DNA of 64,000 nucleotides from Mycoemilia scoparia. Taxonomy: Eukaryota > Kickxellomycota > Kickxellomycetes > Kickxellales > Kickxellaceae. Numbering within the stretch: the stretch's first letter is position 1; the number at the start of each line of letters is the position of its first letter. This document shows positions 56,149 through 64,000 of the stretch, piece after piece. The stretch covers positions 28,429 to 92,428 of the forward strand of contig JANBPU010000051.1 in NCBI GenBank assembly GCA_027575805.1, read 5' to 3'. The position numbers were made by a program, and so were the translations under genes. The notes beneath the pieces are model-generated. The model was not told where the DNA came from and ran no database searches. It saw only the letters and a list, made by a program, of their open reading frames with translations.

Positions 56149-59100
56149 ATGACGCGGTTAGAGTTAAAACAAATTCTGGCAGACGATGAGGAGGGCAAGT
56201 CAACACCACTAGCTACCCCCTCTGCTACACCATACCCGTGTTTTTGGAGTGTCCTTTTCTCTCATAGTCTAAGCTTCGAGTACATTTCAAATTCGTTATT
56301 AGGTCACCTTGGGCCAGAAAAGACCGATGATGTCCTGCATTCATCGCTCTTTGACTATATACACCCAGAAGAGGTTGATCGCGCTCGCGTTGACCTTGCC
56401 GATATGTTCATGGTAAAGCGGATGACTGGTTCTTTAATAACGTACGCTACTACCTTAACTTTACACATTGTCACAGATGTCCTTGGTATCAGTAGATCAC
56501 ATGCAACTTTATCCCTCCCAAAATTGATATCGAGCCACCCATATTTAAAAGTAGCGATATAGCCTCTAATGCGATTTATTTCATAACTTTAGATGCCGGC
56601 TGCGCAGATTTGAATTTCAAAAGGTTGGGTTCCCACAGATTTTCCGTCGTGCATCCGAGTCAAATATAAAGCGAAGAAACTCTCTTCTTGAGAGCATACA
56701 GGAACGAAAATTCTCCCTCCCCACAGTGCCCAATGGGCCCTATCTTGGGGCCACGGGCCCAAAGAGACTTGCGCCAGACCATGACTCCCCATTCAGGAAG
56801 AGATTAAGGCCAATTGCTGAAGAAACACGAGGCGGAAGCAATCAAAATAGTCTACTAGGATATTCTATACCAGATGGTTTAGCTGCATCCACAGAATCGT
56901 CCAATGACAATGACTCTAGTGAGCTAGAGGAGTATGTTGTGGCCCACATTGCCCTTTATCTAGTATCAAAATCGCTGGTCATTGCTCTGTTCCACATTGA
57001 CCAAAGTAAGTAGCAACATGTATATATATATATGTGCGTGTGTTTGTGTGCTTTTTGCTCTATATTAGTATGCATATATAATGTTTTTTGGGGCACCATC
57101 AACATATTATACCCGTCTCTATATAGCATCAATTGACTGCCAATGTCATGCTGGAACCGTAACTTCGCCAGTAAGTCTCCTATTCTTAATACCACAAAGT
57201 TAGATTATGTTCCATTTGTTTTTACCAATTCTGTTAACACAGAGACTCATAACCATGAATATTTTAGGAATTGGTCGCTCTAAGCTTGCTTATGTCGCAG
57301 ATCCAAGCTTTAGACAAGCATTCGCTGCCGTTTAATTTTATGAAGCCTAGTGAAAAACATGCAGAGATCAAGCTTCCACCGAAAACAATTGCTGATATTC
57401 TAAACACACGCCACGTACAAATATATTCCATGGCAACAGAAAGGCTTCTATGTGCGTTTCCGGACAGAGCTTTTCAATGTATATATCTTTCGCATGCTGC
57501 GTATGCGATAAATACCAGAGGAACCCTGAAAAGCATAGCTGGTAAAAGAGGGCTCCATATCAGGGAAAAAGACCTAGCCCAGCTTCTCCCACAACACAGA
57601 GGCAACAATATTATGCCTCGGATAAAAGTCTTCACACATGTTGATTCTCGAGAGACGTTTGATCTTGATATTGAGACCCTGTTGTTCCGATGGGGCGATC
57701 TTCTATTTATTACCCAGCAAGCGCGACAGGGTAGGAGTGGAGGCAAAGGTCCTCAAACAAAATACCAAGCAAATTCAGTATCTGGAGAGCATTTGCCACC
57801 ACATAGTTCATCCTCAACAAAAGTGCTAGAGCCACCGCCACGTTCGCTACACGTAAGCACGGAGCCAAGCACTATTCCTGTGACAGCACTTAACGCCTCG
57901 TCTGGGATCACTCGAAAGCCCCCAGATAATTTTGCAAACCAACCATCAGAAACAATAGCTAGAAGCACTACAAGTGTGGACCAAAGTCTGCCACAGCCAA
58001 GTATCCAGTATGGTGCTGACACTATTAATTCACAATTGCCACAAAAAGACGAATGCTCTGTTCCGAATTCTAAACCCACATCGCATTTTCCTGATGGATC
58101 ACCTCGCTCCACACCGTCCTTGCAACACCCATCTAACACTACACAAGTTCCATTACATCCACTAATAAGACCATTCCAGGGCCCGGAAAATTTACCAAGA
58201 AGACAATCATCATACACGGCATCAGCACCACGGTTCTCTGAGGATAGAAGATTTTCATGCCCTGTTAGAACAACACACCCCTTAGACAATACACACGCCC
58301 CAAACTCCACAAATTATCAGCCAATACAAAGCCTTAGACCCATTGGTGCCACCGCTACCAGCAGCGTAGTAGATCCAAAGTTCTCTTTTCGCGCCTTTGT
58401 TCCGTCAACAGCGGCATCATCACTTCCCACGCCACAGGGCAATTCTAGCGAAAATAGCCTGAGCAGTAGTCTGGAAAGTTCGTTCAGCCATCCGATTGAA
58501 CATGCCCCACGTGACTATTTCTCATCAATGCCACAAGCTCTACCCGCCACAACAGCCACCACAACCACTACTCCTGGTCCAGCTGCTGCTGCTGTTGCTC
58601 TTCCAAGCCCTGCACCAAGGGATGTAATTGCTGAGGCCAAGCTAGACCACGTTTTCATAGACCCTTTTAAGGCTGGTAGTGAAGATATGAAAATTGGAAA
58701 CAGAGCTAAGCAAAAAAGGGGCTCTTCTCAAATACGCCAACAACCGCCCACTTCCAACTTTAGCTCTCCTCTGGGGAATGGATCGTCTAATCCCCGTCTT
58801 ATGTCGTACCAGCTACCGCACTCATCTCAAACGCCCCAAATTATTCATTCATCCATGCCGCATGCACAGTTCCACGGCCCCCATACTCATCAATACCCCC
58901 CATATCACAACTCTCACATAGTCATGAATATGATCCACCAGCAGGGTCATGGAGTGAGGTCGAATCCGTTCCCCTTCGCAACAACTTCGCCACAGGTTGT
59001 TGAAAATGAGCGCAAGGTCTGCATGAGCTGTGGTACAGATAACAGTCCGGAATGGAGACGCGGCCCCAATGGTCACAAAACGTAAGCTACAAACTATCAT

Positions 59101-59279
59101 AAAGAGCACATATGATGCATTCAATAGTTGCTGCCATATATAGCTCGCATGCATTAATAATAGAACTAATGATGACTAATATTGCGCTTACTAAACATTT
59201 AAATAGACTATGTAATGCATGTGGGCTTCGGTACTCACGATCAATAGCCCGGGCAAGCAAGAATAGTGCGGCAAGCTGA
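56149..59279 (+). CDS. PAS/GATA-finger protein, WC-2-like
   Basis: Probably the WC-2 partner of a blue-light receptor complex, or a related PAS-GATA regulator. Five exons: 56149-56441, 56593-57005, 57127-57170, 57268-59081 and 59207-59279; 878 aa in phase. PAS signature near the N-terminus: FEYISNSLLGHLGPEKTDD, SSLFDYIHPEEVDRARVDL and, across intron 1, MTGSLITTCRLRRFEF. A basic KRLAP..RKRLRP stretch could be a nuclear signal. A second PAS-like region spans ILNTRHVQIYSMATERLLCA through LLFRWGDLLFITQQAR. A long Pro/Ser/Thr-rich segment follows. The C-terminal GATA finger is split by the last intron: CMSCGTDNSPEWRRGPNG and LCNACGLRYSRSIARA, with CX2C-X18-CX2C spacing. The short third exon is the weakest part. 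PAS plus a single C-terminal GATA finger fits WC-2. Confidence 0.86.
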
Positions 59280-60539
59280 TCTGTCTTTTATATGCAACTG
59301 CTACTCTTTTGATATTTGGCTAAAACACACAATTTCCGAAACATACTCGTTCATTCAGTACAAAAATCGAGGATTCCACGATACATACCACCCACTTCTC
59401 CCACACAGCGAAGTCACATACAGCAAAGTCCTACATAATAGCTGGGATTCCCAGTGTTAAATCGACCAGCCTCTAATATATACAAGATCCCCTCCGCCTG
59501 TGTGCTCTAATTTAACCATACCAATTTTCAATTATTCTTATTGGTATCTTGCATAACTATTGCTATTACTACAACTACTCTGGTGTCTTTTATATCCACA
59601 TCTGTCCATTTTCTACCCATCCAATCCACTTTGCACTTCCCAAAACTAGTTACAACTTTGATAGCAGGCTGACTGTATGTACCTGCTATTTTAATGTATT
59701 TTATTACAACGTAGAAATATTAATATAAGACGAAAAGGCATGTCTGAACTCTGATAATCTCCTGTTGTTGCTCAAGTTCCTTTAAATGGGTAATGATTTT
59801 TGAAGGGTACATTTTGGTGACTAACGGTTATAGGGGCAATCACAGCCAAATGGGTGTCCAGTTTTACTAGTAAACTTTCACCCTTCAAAAATTATCACAC
59901 AAATGGCAAGTTCTCTACCAAAAGGGAATAGACAGATACTATCATACATTTCTTGCAAACTAGCCTATAATTCGTACATTTTAGCTGGAGTTTCAGTGAT
60001 GATTGGTTAGTATCCAAGGGAATGCCTAGTGCTCTTTTAGAGGAGACTCTGTCAAGCAATAAAATTGTATGTCATATTTGACAAAAGCAACTGGTTACAA
60101 ATGCAGACTTTTTAAGCAGATTTGCTACCCAGATAGAGAGGGAAAGACCACAAAGACTGGCACACATTAGCAATTGTCATTTGAAGTATGATATGGCTAT
60201 GCTTCACACAGCCTTAGACAAAACATGAGTCCCCAAGATTTGGATATCAAATGATTTATGCATACTCCAAAATCTGAGGACTCATTTCTGCCTACAATAG
60301 ACTTGACCACTAGTGAAACCTCGCTATATTATTCAACGAAATTTCTCTGTTTAACAATAATCAGATGAATTCCAGATCCTCTTCTATGTGATAAAATTAT
60401 GTCAACATTAGTGTAAAAATCGCAGCTAAAATTGTAGAGAAGAGTGAAATTGTGTATCAAAAAATGAGTCAAAAATAAGGGGTTTAGAAAATGAAAAGTC
60501 GTGTAGTACTCATTCTAGGGTATGCCAAGATACAATATC
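59280..60539. repeat. Intergenic with MITE I, repeat 2 and repeat 4
   Basis: MITE copy I (59787-59901) abuts repeat 2 at 59903-60054 (GGCAAGTTCTCTACCAAAAG; TTTTAGCTGGAGTTTCAGTG). About 60218-60340 is repeat 4 in reverse orientation (reverse complement: GGTTTCACTAGTGGTCAAG ... GTCCTCAGATTTTGG). No gene is seen. Confidence 0.6.
59787..59901. mobile_element. MITE family 1, copy I (115 bp)
   Basis: The left end is TGGGTAATGATTTTTGAAGG. The right end, reverse complemented, is TGTGTGATAATTTTTGAAGG. The interior is nearly the same as copy D (AAATGGGTGTCCAGTTTTAC, TAGTAAACTTTCACCC). The flanks are AA on both sides instead of TA. Confidence 0.82.
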
Positions 60540-61730
60540 CTATTGAGATTTTTTGCTTTCTTCTTCGGCCTTCCAACGATCAAGACATGCTTCTACTGCA
60601 ATTGGGACGCCCTCTGCATAGGACACGCGAGGGGTGTATCCAAGAAGCCGCTTGGCTTTAGATATATTGAAATAGCGATCAGTGAATGTCATCCCAAACA
60701 CGAATGGAACTTCGTGTTTGACTAGACCAATGCTGGACAGGAAGCGAAGAACAACGAGTATAATTCCGGCTAGCCATGTGGGGATTATAAGCTTTGGTCC
60801 TCGAGTATCACCTACTGCAGACCACAACATCCTCATAAATGACCACATTCCAATGGGATCATCATTGGTGATGAAGAATGCCTCACCACCAACCTCTTTG
60901 ATATGCTGCACTTTGTCTGCTGCCAATAGATGGGCATCAGCCAGGTTCTCGACATAAGTAAAATCGAACTTTGCCGTATTGTCTCCAACTTGGATCAAAA
61001 CCGGGAAGTTTCTCTTTTGTGCCAAGAGCGCGCCAGGTGTCGCCTGTCTATCCCCAGGCCCAAATATTCCAGATGGCCGTAAAGCTACGGTTCTGAATTT
61101 AGAAGAATCGTTGGCATCCAAGACCATCTTTTCAGCTATCGCCTACATAGATCAGCACACATCGTTTGATCGGTCAAACCATAGCACATACCAGGCGTAG
61201 AATTTAGATTTAGCAGGCCATAAAAAAGACACAAAGCTCACCTTAGTTTCGGAATAGTAGTCGGCAAATGGATTAGCATATGGAATAGATTCATCAACAT
61301 TGACCAGCGCCTCACCCGAATACACGACGCTGGCGCTGCTTGTGTACACAAAGTTTTCAACCCCACAGCGGCGACACACCTCCAGCACATTCTTTGTGCC
61401 CACAACATTAACATTGTAGTGCAGCTTTTCCGGGGCCTTCATTATAGGCGACGCCGTGTGGAATACTGTATTAACATTCTTTCCATTGGCGGTCAGTGCT
61501 GCTTCAACATCTTCAGGCTTAGTGATATCCCCAATAAAGAACTCGATCTTCCCGTCATCATCTTTATTTGCGGTATTGCGTCTGATATCCAAAACACGCA
61601 CAATATCACTCCTAAATTTGTTATCTGGCTGGCTTGAATTTATACGAGCCAAAAGAGCGTTAACTATAGAGCGACCTAAGAACCCTTCGCCGCCGATAAC
61701 CAAGTAAACGTGTGGAGAACGCTGTGACAT
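60540..61730 (-). CDS. ERG26: Sterol-4-alpha-carboxylate 3-dehydrogenase (C-3 decarboxylating)
   Basis: Acts in the ergosterol C-4 demethylation complex at the ER, oxidising and decarboxylating the 4-carboxysterol with NAD+. Two minus-strand exons, 61730-61242 and 61142-60540, phase 0, 363 aa (yeast 349). The 3-beta-HSD/extended-SDR features are the dinucleotide loop YLVIGGEGFLGRSIVNALL, NTVFHTASP, GTKNVLEVCRRCGVENFVYT and SSASVVYSGE. The catalytic pair is in YYSETK. LRPSGIFGPGDRQATPGAL, TYVENLADAHLLAADKV and GEAFFITNDDPIGMWSFMR follow. A C-terminal hydrophobic helix (TWLAGIILVVLRFLSSIGLV) gives ER membrane contact. The frame extends 34 codons upstream as a poly-Pro/Leu run; the ATG at 61730, just before the Rossmann strand, is chosen. 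Very secure. Confidence 0.93.
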
Positions 61731-62248
61731 TATAGAAACCAAAAGAGGTGATTTAGCAGTAGCAGCTGTCAGTAGTAGTAATAATAATAATGATAATGAT
61801 GATGGTGGTGGTGGTGGTGATGTTGATAGCAATAGCAGGAGACAAATGTTAATACCACTACACGGCTATTTGAACAAGAAATCGGCAAGTAGTGCACAAT
61901 GTGGTTACAGATATCAGATTAGTAGAGCTGATCGACTCGAAATATGGGACATTCCGAGCGAAAGTGCATCAAGATATTCCTTTATGCAACTTATCTGCCT
62001 TCATATCTACTAAAACACAAAGTATTCGTAGTAGATGTATCTTGTAGACATAATAATTGACTTTAATTATAAACAAATAGATTTAAAAAAACAAAAATAA
62101 AACCTAGATAACCAACATACATGGTTGCAAAATAGAAACATAGCAAGAAACTTGAGAAAACATGGGTCGCTAAAAACACTGACGCAAAATCTAATACAAC
62201 AAAAACCCGCTTGGTCCAAAATTTGCCCATACTATATATGCAGAAGTT
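61731..62248. other. Intergenic ERG26 upstream / GH16 gene 3' flank
   Basis: A TAA/TGA/GGT trinucleotide-type simple repeat (about 61770-61830) lies in the ERG26 leader; the rest is AT-rich. No gene is seen. Confidence 0.5.
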
Positions 62249-63187
62249 TTAGCAATAGGGCGTGAATTTGAGCCATTGAATCGAAGCTTCAAATGGTCCT
62301 TTAGACCAGTCTACGGCCCCAGCCCACCCACTAGTATGTGTTCCATCCCATATGCCCATGCGAACCTGGTTAGCTGAGGATGGGAATGGGGTTGGCGGGC
62401 TGTTCTTGATTGAGCGGACCTTGGTGCCATCCAGGTACCAATTGACCTCGTCTTCTTTAAGTTCCAGGGCATAATTGTGGTACGTGCTGGTCATATCAGC
62501 CGCCGAGGATCCGTTCATGGCACGATGCATTTGTGGGTTGACATCAATGGCATGGGCCAAAACATAGTACATACTTTGCACCGAATCAGTCGACTTTCCA
62601 ACCCACTCGAAATCAATCTCATCGGATGGAGCTGGTCCTATAAGCAAGAATGCGGTCACAACACCGCTTCCAGCAGCAGACTTGATCCTTCCTTCAACCT
62701 TTCCATACTTGAGTGTCTTTGGATATAACACCGTGGTTCCGCATTCCTGGGTTAGTCTCCAGTGCATCGCGCCGTCCTTTATGTACGTGTTGTGGGGACA
62801 CCAGCTCAAATTAACTTGGTCAAGACTGCTTTCCTGCGAGAAATCAATTGTCTCTTCATTACATGTGGCTGGTGGTGTTGGGGATGAAGGCTTGCTGACT
62901 TGGGTATTTGATGGTGGCTGTTGTTCTGGCTGCTTCTGATCTTCTCCAGAATCGTCTTCGTTATCATTACCCTGATTTCCTTTATGACTTCCGATATCTG
63001 TTGGCAGCGAATCCATGGGTGGCGGTGTAATGACAACAAGCGTCACGACTCCGTTGTCATTGCTGCGTTTTACCCAGCTTCGACCTGATGTGTAGTTGTT
63101 ATATATGGAAGCTGGCTGCATCATCCATCGAAATCCAAGTATGATGGCCATGGCGGGCACCAACCACAAAAAGCTGGCCTTGAACAT
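62249..63187 (-). CDS. GH16 Crh-like chitin-glucan transglycosylase
   Basis: A probable wall cross-linking enzyme joining chitin to beta-glucan. A single exon of 312 aa. An N-terminal hydrophobic segment (about residues 3-22, KASFLWLVPAMAIILGF) serves as signal peptide or anchor. An Asp/Glu/Gln/Pro-rich linker (about 60-105) follows. The GH16 domain starts at Cys109 with CNEETIDFSQESSLDQVNLS. The catalytic motif is DEIDFEWVG (about 189-197), with both nucleophile and acid/base Glu present. MYYVLAHAIDVNPQMHR, YHNYALELKEDEVNWYLDGT, VRMGIWDGTHTSGWAGAVDW and IQWLKFTPYC complete it. DEIDFEW and GIWDGTHTSGWAG are Crh/Utr2 features. Unlike yeast Crh1/Utr2 there is no C-terminal Ser/Thr stalk or GPI tail, and no CBM18, so the N-terminal helix may hold it at the membrane. 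Confidence 0.87.
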   Translation of the reverse strand: MFKASFLWLVPAMAIILGFRWMMQPASIYNNYTSGRSWVKRSNDNGVVTLVVITPPPMDSLPTDIGSHKGNQGNDNEDDSGEDQKQPEQQPPSNTQVSKPSSPTPPATCNEETIDFSQESSLDQVNLSWCPHNTYIKDGAMHWRLTQECGTTVLYPKTLKYGKVEGRIKSAAGSGVVTAFLLIGPAPSDEIDFEWVGKSTDSVQSMYYVLAHAIDVNPQMHRAMNGSSAADMTSTYHNYALELKEDEVNWYLDGTKVRSIKNSPPTPFPSSANQVRMGIWDGTHTSGWAGAVDWSKGPFEASIQWLKFTPYC

Positions 63188-63590
63188 TATACTTTACAGA
63201 TATGTGTTTGCTTATTTATCGTACAATATCCGTTCTCTAGACTCTGTTGTAAGTTGTCAGACAAGGTCAAATAACCAGCAGGAGGGAGCAGCCAAAAATA
63301 GATAAAGACAAATACGAGAGAGGTTGGAAAAGAAGCAGGTGTGTTTAAAGGGGTGATATAGAGGAAGTAGGTGAAATAGGTGTAGGAGAGAGGTTGTTGC
63401 AGCTAAAAGAACAAGCAACTTAATTGCTAAAGTCGCGTCCATGAGTTCCAATTTATACCTCCTATAAACGCGTAGGCCATTTATATCTATAAAAGTACAA
63501 AGACATTAGGTCATACCTTTCCCAGTTCTTTCTACAAAAAAAAAGTACCCACCCAAACTGAATGGAATGAGGACTGTGTCAAGCCACTCT
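63188..63590. other. Upstream region of the GH16 gene
   Basis: Promoter/leader DNA of the GH16 gene, bordered at the right by a CA dinucleotide run that leads into the satellite. No gene is seen. Confidence 0.5.
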
Positions 63591-64000
63591 ACACACACAC
63601 AAAGGTCATTTAAAAAGGCCTATTTGACTCAACAGCTTCTAATACAGGACTAGTCGCGTTTAAATCCTATGTATCCATTGTCGCGATACTTTCGTGAATG
63701 AATAAACAATAATAGGTCAATATTAGTTTCAAAGTAGATCAAGTTCTTCTTATTAACCACACACACAAAGGTCATTTAAAAAGGCCTATTTGACTCAACA
63801 GCTTCTAATACAGGACTAGTCGCGTTTAAATCCTATGTATCCATTGTCGCGATACTTTCGTGAATGAATAAACAATAATAGGTCAATATTAGTTTCAAAG
63901 TAGATCAAGTTCTTCTTATTAACCACACACACAAAGGTCATTTAAAAAGGCCTATTTGACTCAACAGCTTCTAATACAGGACTAGTCGCGTTTAAATCCT
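63591..64000. repeat. Tandem satellite, 166-bp unit, at least 2.4 copies, runs off window
   Basis: The word AAAGGTCATTTAAAAAGGCC starts at 63601, 63767 and 63933, so the period is exactly 166 bp, twice. Between them the units look identical (for example GGACTAGTCGCGTTTAAATC and CCATTGTCGCGATACTTTCG recur). Each unit begins with a short CA run. The array starts after AT-rich gene-flanking DNA and has no end in the window. Confidence 0.92.

Noticed and set aside
61731..61832. N-terminal extension of ERG26 (poly-Pro/Leu)
   Set aside because: It is encoded by a simple trinucleotide repeat upstream of a good ATG that directly precedes the Rossmann strand.
63591..64000. CRISPR-like reading of the terminal repeat
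   Set aside because: The whole 166-bp unit is repeated without unique spacers and the host is eukaryotic; it is a satellite.

Overview
This 64 kb window is nuclear DNA of a fungus. The evidence is the combination of homocitrate synthase (alpha-aminoadipate lysine route), the fungal acetyltransferase Rtt109, a KRE2/KTR (GT15) mannosyltransferase, a Crh-type GH16 cell-wall enzyme, Erg26, a WC-2-like PAS/GATA factor, and many short spliceosomal introns. The intron density (about 65 introns modelled in about 25 genes), short exons, AT-rich intergenic DNA and scattered MITEs suit an early-diverging filamentous fungus (Zoopagomycota/Mucoromycota grade). That placement is an inference; the sequence alone does not fix the genus.

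Layout. 1-7 kb: 3' part of homocitrate synthase, a kinesin-14, a Gfo/Idh/MocA oxidoreductase (minus) and an NmrA-like protein. 7.5-16 kb: a Hua1-like proline-rich protein (minus), the Isd11/LYRM4 Fe-S factor (minus), MON1 (11 exons), a Pho85/Cdk5-type kinase with a MITE inside intron 2, and RIB7 (minus). 16-28.7 kb: an unrecognised Gln/His-rich protein (minus), RTT109 (plus), an unrecognised 307-aa protein (minus), ATP synthase subunit d (minus) and a two-HMG-box regulator (minus). 28.7-34 kb: a doubtful small membrane-protein gene, a KTR mannosyltransferase, a five-exon coiled-coil protein (minus) and the G-patch protein PXR1. 34.6-44.6 kb: the large subunit of CAF-1 (CAC1/p150), a UBXN7-like UBX protein (minus), MRS2 (minus), and QRI7, whose start is divergent from that of MRS2. 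46-52 kb: HAM1/ITPA and the mitochondrial Obg GTPase MTG2 (minus). 52-56 kb: a long stretch without a recognised gene, with a GC-richer core. 56-63 kb: a WC-2-like PAS/GATA factor, ERG26 (minus) and a GH16 Crh-like protein (minus). 63.59-64 kb: a 166-bp tandem satellite running off the window end.

The genes are mainly housekeeping and do not form one pathway cluster. Several share a compartment: ISD11, ATP7, MRS2, QRI7 and MTG2 are mitochondrial. RTT109 and CAC1 act in the same replication-coupled H3-H4 deposition pathway. KTR and the Crh-like enzyme act on the wall.

The accessory signal is in the intergenic DNA. It holds nine copies of an 80-134 bp MITE family with TA target duplications, at least three other dispersed repeat families (one with a MITE next to it), a near-perfect fold-back element, and the terminal satellite. 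Exon models were built by hand from reading-frame continuity, splice signals and family homology. All modelled genes close in frame.
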